Assembly: GCA_036493895.1 (NCBI GenBank)
Contig: DASXOZ010000070.1
Span: 102,868-166,867 of the forward strand
Direction of reading: 5' to 3'
Source: Candidatus Binatia bacterium
GTDB lineage: Bacteria > Desulfobacterota > Binatia > UBA1149 > CAITLU01
Length of the DNA stretch: 64,000 nt
In this document: positions 7,925 through 17,228 of the stretch, piece after piece
Layout of the letters: every line of letters begins with the position of its first letter
Numbering within the stretch: position 1 is the stretch's first letter
Translations under genes and position numbers: made by a program
Notes under the pieces: generated by a model
Told to the model about the DNA's origin: nothing
Seen by the model: only the letters and a program-made list of their open reading frames with translations
Database searches by the model: none

Positions 7925-10396
7925 TCAGGCGGCCCGATCGGGAATCGAGATCCGAAACCTCGCGCCGCCTCCCGGTGCATCGCCGACCTCGATGCCCGCC
8001 TGGTGCGCGTCGGCGATGCGCTTGACCGTTGCAAGACCCACTCCCGTGCCCTTGGCCTTGGTCGTGTAGAACATCCGGAACATCTGCCGGCGGCGCTCGG
8101 GCGCGATACCGGCGCCGTTGTCGCAGACCTCGATCCACGCCGTCCCGTTTTCCCTTCCCGACGCCACGCGCACGCAGCCGCGGTTCGGGCTGGCGTCGAC
8201 GGCGTTGGCGATCAGCTCGATCGCGAGCTGCTCGAACAGGATCGGATCCACCAGCGCAGTGGTCGCATGCACCTCGCTTTCGTCGATCTCGATGCCTCGC
8301 TGCGCCGCGCGACCGCGCACCTGCGCGGCCGCCCGGCGCGCGACGTCGTCCAGCGCGCAGTCGCGCGGCGAGGCGTGATAAGGCCTGGCGAAGTCGAGCA
8401 GGGAGTCGATGCGTGAGCTCAAACGGTCGGTTTCGCGTACGAACGCGTCAACGAGCTCGGCCACGGGATGCTCGGCCAGCTCGATCGACGCCTGCTGCGC
8501 AGAGGCGCGCATCCCGGCCAGGGGATTGCGAATCGTGTGCGCGACCGCTCCGGCGATCTCGCCGATGGCCGCCAGTCGCTCCTTGATCACAAGCTCGTCC
8601 TGCGCCTCGCGCAGATCGTCGAGCGCGGTGCTGAGCTCGGAGTTCTTGCCGGCAAGGTCGCGGTTGAGCACTTCGATCGTGCGGTACGAATCGGCGTTCT
8701 GCATGGCGACCGCGAGCTGCCCGGCGATCGTGCGCAGGAGATCGACGTCCTCGCGAGTGTAGAGACCGGCCGAGCGCCGGGGACCGACGACGAGGAGCCC
8801 CGTCGGTCGCCCTTCCAAGGCAAGCCCGAGCGCGACGGCAGCGTCGAACATCTCGAAGCCCGCAGCGTCGGCTTCCTGGCGCGTGATCACCTCGCGACTG
8901 GCAGCCAGGCCGGCCAGCTCGCGAAATTCGGGCGCGGCAGCGCCCTCACGATCCACGTGGACGGTAGGGCTCGCACCCGGAGGATGCAGCAGCCCGCCGC
9001 GCAGTCGCGGCGCCTGAGCGTCGGCAATCGTATAGATGCACGCGTACGTCGGCTGCACGGTTTCGTCGACGAGGTGCAGCACGGTCGGGATCAGCTGGTC
9101 GATGTCGAGCAGCGTCGAGAACGTGCGCACCGACGAGCGCACGACGTCGCGATACTCCCAGCGCCGGCGGTCATAGAGGCGGTTGACGGTGTCCTGCAGG
9201 CGCCGCCGGCTCGGGTCGAACAGCACGACCAGCGTGACGATGATGGTTCCCTCTGCCATCCGCGACGCCACCGGCGTCGCGTGTTCGAACAGCGAATCGA
9301 ACCCGTTGATCGCGATCGAATAGATCCCGAAGACCGCGACGCTCAGCATCGTGTAGACGATCGTGCGCTTGACGACGGTATCGACGTCGAAAAGGTCGTG
9401 TTTTCCGACCGCGTAGCCGATCCCCAGCGGAAACAGCACGAACGGAAGCGCCAGCGCATTGAACGGCAGCGAAATTCCTCCGACGTAGAATGCGGTCAGG
9501 AACACCATCGTCGGGAGAAATCCTCCGAGGCTGGCCAGCAGCACGACCTGGCAGCGGCGCCGCACCGCCTCGCTGCGCCCTGCCGTGTAGTGCCATCCGA
9601 AGAACGCGAACGCCGCCAGCGCGCTGGCGGCCATCGCCAGGTGCACCGAGCGGTCGAGCAGCAGCAGCCCCGTGCGGCTGGTTTCGAAGAAGTCGTTCGA
9701 CAGCGCTCCGAAGGCCAGCGACGCGGCAGCGGCGACGATCAATGCCACGTTCTCCACGCGGGGAATTTTGCGCTCGACCGGAAAGCGGCTGATCATCAGC
9801 AGCGTGGCCGTCGGCGTCAGGCCGGCAAAGAAGAAGTACAGCTCGCGGAACCGGTAGGGCCCGAACAGGTCGATCGACGTCGAAAGGTACAGCGACTGCG
9901 TCAGCGCGAACCACCCGACCGCACGAGGACCGGCATCGTCGCCGCCGGCATAGAACAACACGCCGGCCAGAAGCAGCAGCACGATCGAATCGAACAGGTA
10001 AATGCCGGTGCTCACGACGAAGTGCGCCGCGCCGAAGATTTCGGTCGGCACGGAGACGGCGCTCTTGTGGCCTTCCTGTTCGATCGAGTAGAGGAGCGGC
10101 GATCCGGCCGGGCGCGCCGCGACGGCTTCGTCGATCTCGGCGACGGAAACGAGCGAATGGCCTTCGACGGCCTCGATCCAGCAGTGGTAAGGGAGGCCGG
10201 CGGCGGCGCCGCTCCAGCCGGGCATGCCGACGGCCGGGACGAAACCGTTCTCCCAGACGAAAAAACCCGGAAACGGGCGACCGATGCGTGCCAGCGCCGA
10301 CCAGGCGCACATCGCGACGATCACGGCGGCGGCGATCGTCGCGCAGGCGGAGGCCGCCCGCCATCTGCCCCGGCTCGCGTTCGACGCTGTTGTCAT
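7925..10396 (-). CDS. Membrane histidine kinase with extracytoplasmic PDZ-like segment, multi-TM region and GAF domain
   Basis: An 823-residue sensor. A first membrane helix is followed by a soluble segment (residues about 45-120: ENGFVPAVGMPGW...GHSLVSVAEIDEAV...VPTEIF) resembling a PDZ-like module. Then come about eight hydrophobic segments (about 125-400), a GAF-like domain (about 430-580), and the HisKA box GEIAGAVAHTIRNPLAG with phospho-acceptor His620. The HATPase domain has an N-box (ELIANAVDAS, Asn731), DNGAGI and GTGVGL. The layout resembles PrsK-type kinases, but no exosortase genes are visible. It converges with the sigma54 regulator across a 94-base gap and probably forms a two-component pair with it. 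Confidence 0.9.
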   Translation of the reverse strand: MTTASNASRGRWRAASACATIAAAVIVAMCAWSALARIGRPFPGFFVWENGFVPAVGMPGWSGAAAGLPYHCWIEAVEGHSLVSVAEIDEAVAARPAGSPLLYSIEQEGHKSAVSVPTEIFGAAHFVVSTGIYLFDSIVLLLLAGVLFYAGGDDAGPRAVGWFALTQSLYLSTSIDLFGPYRFRELYFFFAGLTPTATLLMISRFPVERKIPRVENVALIVAAAASLAFGALSNDFFETSRTGLLLLDRSVHLAMAASALAAFAFFGWHYTAGRSEAVRRRCQVVLLASLGGFLPTMVFLTAFYVGGISLPFNALALPFVLFPLGIGYAVGKHDLFDVDTVVKRTIVYTMLSVAVFGIYSIAINGFDSLFEHATPVASRMAEGTIIVTLVVLFDPSRRRLQDTVNRLYDRRRWEYRDVVRSSVRTFSTLLDIDQLIPTVLHLVDETVQPTYACIYTIADAQAPRLRGGLLHPPGASPTVHVDREGAAAPEFRELAGLAASREVITRQEADAAGFEMFDAAVALGLALEGRPTGLLVVGPRRSAGLYTREDVDLLRTIAGQLAVAMQNADSYRTIEVLNRDLAGKNSELSTALDDLREAQDELVIKERLAAIGEIAGAVAHTIRNPLAGMRASAQQASIELAEHPVAELVDAFVRETDRLSSRIDSLLDFARPYHASPRDCALDDVARRAAAQVRGRAAQRGIEIDESEVHATTALVDPILFEQLAIELIANAVDASPNRGCVRVASGRENGTAWIEVCDNGAGIAPERRRQMFRMFYTTKAKGTGVGLATVKRIADAHQAGIEVGDAPGGGARFRISIPDRAA

Positions 10397-10488
10397 CGTA
10401 GGCTCCCGCGTCTACTCGAAACGGCGTCGGGCCTTCCGGCACCTGCCGGCCCCCGCCGCGACGCTGCGCGATCGCAAGAAGATACGTC

Positions 10489-12099
10489 ATGCAAGGCCCG
10501 GACCAAGGCAAATCCCCGCGCCTCTGGATCGCCGTGCTGGCGACTTCCCTGCTGTATTCGCTCGCCCAGCCTCCGTGGTCGCTGTGGCCGCTGGCGCTCG
10601 TCGCGGCTGCCCCGGCAGGCAGCGTCCTCCTCGATGAATCACGCCGCATTTCGCCGGCGCGCGCCGCTGTCGGCGGCCTGCTGTTCGGTGCCGCGTCGAC
10701 GTGGATGATCGCAGGTTACTGGAGCTATCTTGCCGCCGGCGAGTTTTCCGGCTCTGCGCTTTCGGCGCTCGCGTTCGCCATCGCGCTTCCGCTTCTCGCA
10801 TCGGCCGTGGCCGTTCCCTACGCGATCGCTTTCGCGCTCATCTCGCGACTGGCCGGCCTCGGAACGCTGGCGGCAGTGGCCGGCAGCGCGGCGCTCTGGA
10901 GCGCAGCGGAGCTGGCGCGCAGCACGATCGGATACGGCAACCCGTGGGGAAGCTTTGCCGTCGCGCTGGCTCCGGCCGATTACACGCTCGCGGCGCCAGG
11001 CCGTATCGCAACGCCGGTGGCCGCGCTGCTCGCCATCGGCGGTCCCTGCACGGTCGCTCTCGTCGCTGCGGCCAGCGGCACGGCCATCGCGATGGCGTGG
11101 AACTCGCGCCGCAGTCCACTGCGCGCTTCCCGCGCGCTCGCCGCCGGCGCCGTGGTGCTGGCTCTCGGTGCCGCATCGGTCGCCGTGCTGCCGCTGCTGC
11201 CGGCGCGTCCCGACAGCGCGGTGCCCAAACAGCCGCTTCGCGTAGCGCTCGTGCAGGGCGGCGTCGGTGGGCGCAGCCTCTGGAAGGCCGACGGAGCCGC
11301 AGCGTCGCTGGCCCATCACGTCGAGCTGACGCGGTCGCGGGAGACGGCAGGCGCCGACCTCATCGTCTGGTCCGAAAGCGCCCTGCCCTTCCTTCTCGAC
11401 GCCAACGCCGATCGCAAGGAAGAGATGAAGACGCTGGCACGCGAGCGCGGGGCGGCGATCCTCGTCGGCGGCTCACGCTCGGCGCCGTCCCCGCACGGGA
11501 CGACCGAAGTATTCAATTCGGCGTTCCTGTTTCCCGCCGACGGCAGCGAGCCTTTCGTCTACGACAAGCGCGTGCTGCTCCCGTTCGTCGAAAAGGTGCC
11601 GGCGTGGGCGTCGTTCGTGCTCGAGTCGCCGTGGCGCGGCGCGTTTGCCGAAGGCCGTGGTCCGGAGCTGTTCACCATCAAAGGATGGCGCATTGCGCCG
11701 CTGATCTGCCTCGAGTCGATTTACGCAGGCCAGGCCGCCGAGCGGGCGGCAAGCGGCGCCGATCTTCTCGTGAACCTCTCGAACGATTCGTGGTTCGATT
11801 CGGGAGCAGGCCCGGATCAGCATTTTGCGCAGGCTGCGCTCGCGGCCGCCGAAACGCGCCGCCCGCTGGTACGCGTCGCGATGACCGGCCTTTCCGGCCT
11901 CGTCACCGAAGACGGACAGGTCGCGTGGACGCTTCCGCGCCGCGCACCCGCCGTCGCACTGATCGACGTTCCTGCGCCGTCGCGCGATTCGTTCTTCGTG
12001 CGCGGCGGACGCATCGGGATTCCTTTCCTCGTGCTCGCCATCGCTGCTGCGGCGGCGCTGCTGCCGGGACTCGTGCGCCCGGATTCGCGCCGGCTCTGA
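10489..12099 (+). CDS. lnt: Apolipoprotein N-acyltransferase
   Basis: A 536-residue inner-membrane enzyme that N-acylates the lipid-modified Cys of lipoproteins, the last step of lipoprotein maturation. About six N-terminal membrane segments (15-220) precede a nitrilase-like periplasmic domain. The catalytic triad is visible: Glu296 in IVWSESALPF, Lys360 in YDKRVLLPF and Cys407 in APLICLESIY. A final hydrophobic helix ends the protein. Lipoprotein substrates within this window include those at 21462-21761 and 38911-40056. Divergent from the kinase gene with 92 bases between them. Confidence 0.95.
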   Translation: MQGPDQGKSPRLWIAVLATSLLYSLAQPPWSLWPLALVAAAPAGSVLLDESRRISPARAAVGGLLFGAASTWMIAGYWSYLAAGEFSGSALSALAFAIALPLLASAVAVPYAIAFALISRLAGLGTLAAVAGSAALWSAAELARSTIGYGNPWGSFAVALAPADYTLAAPGRIATPVAALLAIGGPCTVALVAAASGTAIAMAWNSRRSPLRASRALAAGAVVLALGAASVAVLPLLPARPDSAVPKQPLRVALVQGGVGGRSLWKADGAAASLAHHVELTRSRETAGADLIVWSESALPFLLDANADRKEEMKTLARERGAAILVGGSRSAPSPHGTTEVFNSAFLFPADGSEPFVYDKRVLLPFVEKVPAWASFVLESPWRGAFAEGRGPELFTIKGWRIAPLICLESIYAGQAAERAASGADLLVNLSNDSWFDSGAGPDQHFAQAALAAAETRRPLVRVAMTGLSGLVTEDGQVAWTLPRRAPAVALIDVPAPSRDSFFVRGGRIGIPFLVLAIAAAAALLPGLVRPDSRRL

Positions 12100-12206
12100 C
12101 ACGGGCAGCCGCTGGCAACGGCAGGTCCCGCGACCGGGGGATCTGACGCTGCCGGACGATCTCACCCGCCGTCCTCGTTGGCAGCGGCGGCAGCGAATCG
12201 CTGCGA

Positions 12207-13871
12207 TCAGCGCAGTCGCCACAAGTCGAAACGGTCGAGCTCGTCGCCGCTCCAGACCCACGGCAGAAATCCCCAGCCGTTCGACCAGAATCCCGCTCCT
12301 GCCTTCGAATCGATCAGGCGCCCGCCGGGGCGGTCGTCTTTTACCGTCGCGACGAGCTCGCGATCACGAAAACCCGCCGGCACGCCGCCGCTGATCGTCA
12401 CGTTGGCAGTGACGAAGTAGTCGCCGCGCGACGGGAACGGCGGCACCGTCGAAAGGCAGCGCGCGCCGGCCCTTTCGGCGTACCACTGGAAACCCCAGTG
12501 CGCGCTGAACCACACCTTGTCTCCAGCCGCGACGTGAGGCGCGACCAGCTCGGCGGCGGCGCGGCGGCCGAGATCGGCGAACGACGCGTCGGCGCTGAGA
12601 ATGAGAACCCCGGTCACCGATCCCGCCGCGACGAGCAGCGCGCCGGCAAGCGAGGCGGCGGGGCCCGGAAGCGAGCGTATGGCTCGCGCGGCAACGATGG
12701 CCGCAGCCGGCGCGCACGCGACGAGATACTTGGACGGGAAGTGCAGGTAGATGACGATCGGCAGCGGCACCAGCAGCCACAGCGCGAGCAGAAGTTCGCG
12801 GCGCTCGCGCGACATCAGCGCACGCAGCACGACATCGGCAACCACCGCCATGCCGAGGCCCGAAACCGGTGCCAGCCACATCCACCGCGGGCCGTTTTCG
12901 CCGGAAAGAAGCAGGACGATCGCGGCGGCGACGCCAAGCCAGGGTAGCGGCGACATCACGAAAGAGCGCGTCCGCGAGACCATCCAAGCGAGGCCGAGGG
13001 GAAGCAGCAGCACCCAGTGCACACCGAACGCAAAGGCGTTGGAACGCACGTTACCGATCGAGCTGAACGCTCCCGCGGCCTTGACGACGTCGCTGGTCGC
13101 GCCCTGGGGATCGCGACTGACGAACAGAACCAGTGCCGCCACCAGAGGTGCCGCCACCAGTGGCAGCCACTGGCGCCGCCCCTCGCGTGACATGGGCAAA
13201 TCGAGAACGAGAGGAGCAAGAGGCAGGATGAGCGCGACGTGCCCGCGCGCCAGCGGCGCAAGCCCGAGGCAAAGCGACGCGGCTACCGCGGCTGCGACAG
13301 ACTGTTCCTGCTTCCACGCCAGCAGTCGCTCGATGCCGGTGAGCGCCAGCGACATCGCCGCAACGTCGGGCATCACGGTCCCGGCCATCCCGAGCACGGC
13401 CGGCGTCGCGGCGAGCAGAAGCGCGGAAAGCGTCGCCGAGCCGTCATCGAAGCCGAGGCGTAGCGCCAGCGCTGCGCACTCGAAGATCGCGAGCGCGAGC
13501 AGCAGGAGCTGCCCGAGGTGCGCGATGATCTCGGATCCTCCGGCCAGCATGCTCGGGACCAGCAGCCATGCCATCAGCGTTCCGCCGGGCATGAATTCGG
13601 ACGCGCGCATCGGCCGCGGCACCTCGGACCACACCAGGGTCGCAGTCGCCGGATGCAGAGGATCGACGAGAGCCTGCTGGGCCTCGCGAAGGAACGCGGT
13701 GTCGTCGATCGTGAAGGCCTTGCCGGCAAACGGAAGCAGCAGCACAACGGCGAGCGCGAGGCCGGGCGCCGCCGCCGAAAGTGCGCGGCTTGCAATCGAG
13801 CGCGAGGAGATCGCGGGCGCGATTGCGGCGATGCGAGCGCTGTCCCGATCCGGCGCGCGCGGCGCTTCCAT
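12207..13871 (-). CDS. GT-C-type membrane glycosyltransferase (GT39/ArnT-like)
   Basis: A protein of about 554 residues with around eleven membrane segments. The first loop has the family-like acidic pair (FTIDDTAFLREAQQALVDPLHP), as in polyprenyl-phosphate-sugar glycosyltransferases. HFPSKYLVACAPA lies in a late segment, and the C-terminus is soluble and Trp-rich. It would transfer a lipid-linked sugar to an unknown acceptor. The frame stays open to a GTG at 14015, but that part is the perfect terminator hairpin of the upstream gene read as codons, so I start at the next in-frame ATG, 13871. No clear ribosome-binding site supports either start. Confidence 0.72.
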   Translation of the reverse strand: MEAPRAPDRDSARIAAIAPAISSRSIASRALSAAAPGLALAVVLLLPFAGKAFTIDDTAFLREAQQALVDPLHPATATLVWSEVPRPMRASEFMPGGTLMAWLLVPSMLAGGSEIIAHLGQLLLLALAIFECAALALRLGFDDGSATLSALLLAATPAVLGMAGTVMPDVAAMSLALTGIERLLAWKQEQSVAAAVAASLCLGLAPLARGHVALILPLAPLVLDLPMSREGRRQWLPLVAAPLVAALVLFVSRDPQGATSDVVKAAGAFSSIGNVRSNAFAFGVHWVLLLPLGLAWMVSRTRSFVMSPLPWLGVAAAIVLLLSGENGPRWMWLAPVSGLGMAVVADVVLRALMSRERRELLLALWLLVPLPIVIYLHFPSKYLVACAPAAAIVAARAIRSLPGPAASLAGALLVAAGSVTGVLILSADASFADLGRRAAAELVAPHVAAGDKVWFSAHWGFQWYAERAGARCLSTVPPFPSRGDYFVTANVTISGGVPAGFRDRELVATVKDDRPGGRLIDSKAGAGFWSNGWGFLPWVWSGDELDRFDLWRLR

Positions 13872-13960
13872 CGCGGCGGCCGCTACCGCCGCGGTCGCTT
13901 CCGACGCATCTGCAGGGAGCGCAACCTGCGCGGCCTCCGGCGTCGAAGCGCCCTCCGCTT

Positions 13961-13998
13961 CGACAAAAGAGGGCCGGCGGGGAGAGCCCCGCCGGCCC
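13961..13998 (-). terminator. Strong intrinsic terminator after the DUF1329 gene
   Basis: A perfect 12-bp inverted repeat (GGGCCGGCGGGG at 13971-13982, loop AGAG, complement at 13987-13998), followed on the minus strand by TCTTTTG. It lies 27 bases past the DUF1329 stop. It falls inside the longest possible reading frame of the next gene and argues against that longer start. Confidence 0.85.
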
Positions 13999-14024
13999 TT
14001 CTTCGATCGCGTCACCGTTTGTGC

Positions 14025-15329
14025 TCAGCGCCCCGCAGCGATGATGGAGCTCAGGTCGAAGTACTCCTCACGGGTGCCTTCCTTGTCGCCGAGGTCGATG
14101 TACCAGCCCTGCTCGCCGGGGAAGCGCGCGCTCGGCAGCGCACAGAACGTCGCGTGCTCGAGCTGGATGTCCACCATCGTGATCGACGGGTTGTAGCTCA
14201 CGTCGTAGTTGAATCCGTACTTCGCGCCGGCGATCGGCTGGTGCGCGTACATGAAGTTGTTGATCCACACTTTCCACAGCTCGCCGGCCTGGTCGTAGAT
14301 GTCGGTGTACGGGATGCGGTAGCTGTCCTGGTCCAGGTAGATCACGCGCTTGGAGTACGCGTACTGCGGGAACTTGGCCTTGCCTTCGACGATCCAAACC
14401 TTGCGCGGCTCCCACGCGCTGTCGTGCAGGAAGTCGCCCGACGGCTTCTGCCACTTGACCGGGATGCCGTCGGAATGGAATGAGCCGAGCACCGTCCTCT
14501 CGCCGAGGTAGTGCCAGTCGAACCAGCCGGGATTGCCGGCATAGCCCGCGTAGCTGTCCTGGTCGGTGTCCTGGCCGAACAGGGCGTCCGAGCGCTGCGC
14601 GGACGACAGGCGCCTGACGCGGCGCAGCTGCGGCAGGTAGAGCCACGTGTCGTCCTGGCGCGTGTAGTCCGCATAGCGGTTCGCCGTCGTGCCGGTGCCC
14701 TTCAGGTCGAAAGGCTCGATCAGCGGATACAGCGCTTCCTTGTAGCGGGCGCCGTCATGGTTCGGCATCTCGGGCTTGGGGTCGACCAGCGTGCGCTCGC
14801 GGAAGTAAAGGCGGCGGATGTGGTCGATCAGGAAGTGGCGCTCGACGTGCACGGGGTCGCCGTTCTTGCCGACCGCACCGGTGTCGCAGTCGAAGTTGCG
14901 AAGATCGAGGTCGTCCACCGCGATCGCCGCGTTGAAGTTGAACATGTGCTTGGCGCCGGCCTGCTTGTCGTTGGGATCGACTTTCGGGAACGGCAGGCCC
15001 GCGACGTGGTTCTCCAGGTGCGTCGCGTCGGGAGCCAGCGTGACCTGTCCCGAGTACTTCTCGGTGGCAGCAGCGAATTCCGGCGGATAGTCGACTTTCC
15101 TGTACGCGCTCACCTTGATCTTCGCGCCGCGATCGACGATCCACTTGAGAGAGCCGCCGAGAAGATCGCCGTACTGGTCCACGTTGGTGCGGTCGATCAC
15201 GGTGCCGGTAGGGGGGACGGCCGGCTCGGCCGCCAGCGACGGCGCGGCCGAAGCGGCCAGGAACACGGCACACAGAAGAGCGGCGGTCAGGCGAAGCGAT
15301 GGGGACTGGGTCAAGGTCCGGGACTTCAC
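14025..15329 (-). CDS. DUF1329 exported protein (outer-membrane lipoprotein-sorting-like fold)
   Basis: A 434-residue protein with a signal peptide (LRLTAALLCAVFLAASAAPSLAA). It has the features I associate with DUF1329: GTVIDRTNVDQYGDLLGGSLKWIVDRG, HMFNFNAAIAVDDLDLRNFDCD, and many Tyr/Trp/Asp residues in the C-terminal half (YLPQLRRVRRL, DWHYLGERTVLGSFHSDG). The family often accompanies MMPL/RND permeases, YCF48 proteins and DUF1302; here the permease and YCF48 genes lie about 20 kb away and DUF1302 is not seen. It starts with GTG after a strong GGAGGT site and has its own terminator, so it is probably monocistronic. Function unestablished; periplasmic hydrophobic-ligand handling is a guess. 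Confidence 0.88.
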   Translation of the reverse strand: MKSRTLTQSPSLRLTAALLCAVFLAASAAPSLAAEPAVPPTGTVIDRTNVDQYGDLLGGSLKWIVDRGAKIKVSAYRKVDYPPEFAAATEKYSGQVTLAPDATHLENHVAGLPFPKVDPNDKQAGAKHMFNFNAAIAVDDLDLRNFDCDTGAVGKNGDPVHVERHFLIDHIRRLYFRERTLVDPKPEMPNHDGARYKEALYPLIEPFDLKGTGTTANRYADYTRQDDTWLYLPQLRRVRRLSSAQRSDALFGQDTDQDSYAGYAGNPGWFDWHYLGERTVLGSFHSDGIPVKWQKPSGDFLHDSAWEPRKVWIVEGKAKFPQYAYSKRVIYLDQDSYRIPYTDIYDQAGELWKVWINNFMYAHQPIAGAKYGFNYDVSYNPSITMVDIQLEHATFCALPSARFPGEQGWYIDLGDKEGTREEYFDLSSIIAAGR

Positions 15330-15506
15330 GGATGGGCTACCTCCGGTTGGATTGACACCGCGACTGCGGTCGCCATCCCGCCCCTCTAGCCGAAACCCGG
15401 CCGCGAAGGAACAGGGTTTCTCGATTGCTCCATCCCGATGTCGCCCGGCGCCGCAGGCGGCCCGGCCGGCCGGTATCGACGCCGCCCCGGGAGCCAGCCG
15501 GGCCCG

Positions 15507-15938
15507 TTATGACGAGACCAGCCGCACGAAAAGGCTTGCCCAAAGCAGGGACAGCACGGCGTTGCTGGCGAAGTAGAGCCGGAAGCGCATCAGCACGGTG
15601 TTCGACGTCAGGTGCACGTAGCTGTGGGCATAGCGCAGAGCGACGTACGCCCACGCGCAGCCGATCATCCACGCGTTCGATTGATGGGTCACGTACGTGA
15701 GGATGACGATGACGTAGAACAGCACCGGCATTTCGAACAGGTTGATGAAGTGCCGCGTCACGACACGGATGTGGTCCGGCTCCTCGCCTCCCTGGTAGAG
15801 ACTGTAGAAGCGCGGGTCGATCTGGCCGCTGCGCACCGCGCCGAACCGCGCCCTGCCGAGGCGCATGAAAACGACTGCCGTCAGCGCGAACATCGCGAAC
15901 AGCGGGAAGAGGACCTGGTTGGAGGAGGCGTCAGGCAT
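15507..15938 (-). CDS. MAPEG-family membrane protein
   Basis: A 143-residue protein with four hydrophobic helices and the MAPEG-like segments FMRLGRARFGAVRSGQID, HFINLFEMPVLFYV and ALRYAHSYVHLTSNTVLMR, where Glu, Asn and Arg residues line the glutathione or lipid site in known members. Prokaryotic members of this type are largely uncharacterised. The ATG at 15938 has GAGAGCAGG upstream; the open frame extends further to 16190 but overlaps the divergent secreted-protein gene. Confidence 0.85.
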   Translation of the reverse strand: MPDASSNQVLFPLFAMFALTAVVFMRLGRARFGAVRSGQIDPRFYSLYQGGEEPDHIRVVTRHFINLFEMPVLFYVIVILTYVTHQSNAWMIGCAWAYVALRYAHSYVHLTSNTVLMRFRLYFASNAVLSLLWASLFVRLVSS

Positions 15939-16065
15939 GGTGGGCAAAACCTGCTCTCTGCCCGCGGCCAAGGCAAGGAACCGGCGCCGTGCTCCGGGGC
16001 ACACCGCTTGACCGAACCGCGGCCCCCGGCGTAAATTCCGTCGGCTTTCGGGAGGGATACCGACG

Positions 16066-17097
16066 ATGAGATTCGCTGCGCTTGCAAACATTCTGGCCGT
16101 TCTTGGCGCCCAGGCGGCGATTGCCGCGACAATACCCGCGGAGTTCGTCGTCGAGGCGAAACCGCTCAAGAGTGCGACCGCAACCGACACGGTTACCGCC
16201 AGTCTCTACTCCGATTCCGCGTGCACCTCGCTCGTCGCAACGACGGGTGCCGTTGCATTGCAGGATGTCGAGCTCACCGAGAGCCTGAAGCCATTCAAGG
16301 CGAAATCGGCCACCGAAAAGCCGCCGGGCACCGTGCGCATGCATTTCACCTTCAGCACTTCGCCGCCGTCGGGCGACCTTTTCCTCTCGGTCACGGGCAG
16401 CGTAGCGGGAGCGGTCGTAGGCTATCCGTCGGCGTGCCAGCCGCAGCAGCCCGTAAGCGACGCGCTCGCGGTCATCTGCCAGCAGCTCGCGGGTACGCCC
16501 GCGTGCGACCTGGCGTCCACGATCCGAAACGTGGCGGCCACGCCGGTCAAGATTTTCTCGGTGACGAACAGCGGTTCCGGCGGGTCGTTCGGAAACCGTG
16601 CCGCCACGACCGCCACTTGTGCCGCGGCGGCTGTGAGCCAGGGCCTTTCGTGCACTTCCACGCTTGCGCTGCTGGCGTACACCGGCGGCGACGACATCGC
16701 GTCGATGCCCTCGAACCACGGTGTGCCATCGGGCGTGCCGATCGTCGCGGCCGGATCGCTCACCAGGATCGCCAACGACTGGAATGATTTCCTGGACGGA
16801 ACCTGGAGCACTTGCCTCGGGGGATTCTGCGATCCGAACGGTCCGGCGCCAGCCGGCCTCTCTCTCGCCGACGGTATCTTCCTGACTGGCGCGAACAACG
16901 ATGGCACGGTCGACGCGGCCAACAACTGTACAGACTGGAGCTCGACCACCGGGACCTTCAGTATTGGTAGGAATGACTGTTACGGTGCGAGTGGGTCATT
17001 GTTCTGCAACTCCGGACAGACGCTGGCGACAGCTGTCTGCAACAATCCGCTGTGCTGTGGAGTTCCGCAGGGCGCGATGCTCTGCCTCTGCTACTAG
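16066..17097 (+). CDS. Secreted protein with endostatin/lectin-like C-terminal domain
   Basis: A 343-residue exported protein with a signal peptide ending AQAAIA. An N-terminal beta-rich part (about 22-140) is followed by a Cys-containing stretch. The C-terminal domain (about 210-343) reads YTGGDDIASMP, RIANDWNDFLDG, DGIFLTGANNDGTVDAANNCTDWSS, CNSGQTL, ending in four Cys. The NC-DW-S plus late CN pattern recalls bacterial collagen-NC10/endostatin-like or DUF1554-type lectin folds; this is inference. GGGAGG precedes the ATG. The gene ends just before the truncated tRNA copy at 17185, so it borders the inserted segment. Confidence 0.75.
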   Translation: MRFAALANILAVLGAQAAIAATIPAEFVVEAKPLKSATATDTVTASLYSDSACTSLVATTGAVALQDVELTESLKPFKAKSATEKPPGTVRMHFTFSTSPPSGDLFLSVTGSVAGAVVGYPSACQPQQPVSDALAVICQQLAGTPACDLASTIRNVAATPVKIFSVTNSGSGGSFGNRAATTATCAAAAVSQGLSCTSTLALLAYTGGDDIASMPSNHGVPSGVPIVAAGSLTRIANDWNDFLDGTWSTCLGGFCDPNGPAPAGLSLADGIFLTGANNDGTVDAANNCTDWSSTTGTFSIGRNDCYGASGSLFCNSGQTLATAVCNNPLCCGVPQGAMLCLCY

Positions 17098-17184
17098 GCG
17101 AGACTTCGCGGCACGTGCGAACCAGCGAGCGGGAGATCCTGGGCCGTGGCGTCTGGATCTCGCCGCTCGCCAGCTCGCGGCTCG

Positions 17185-17228
17185 GGCGCGGCCGGAGGGA
17201 TTCGAACCCCCGACCTACGGGTTCGAAG
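17185..17228 (-). repeat. Truncated tRNA-Arg 3' fragment, distal att-like copy
   Basis: 44 bases identical to 18886-18929, i.e. the 3' part of the tRNA-Arg(TCG) gene from the anticodon loop to just past the discriminator. The 5' half of the tRNA is missing here and the sequence diverges immediately after the anticodon-loop bases, so it cannot make a tRNA. The two direct copies are 1,701 bases apart (start to start). This is the arrangement left when an integrase uses the 3' end of a tRNA as attachment site. Confidence 0.85.

Noticed and set aside
17185-17228. A second functional tRNA gene
   Set aside because: Only the 3' part is present; the 5' acceptor strand, D arm and half of the anticodon arm are missing.
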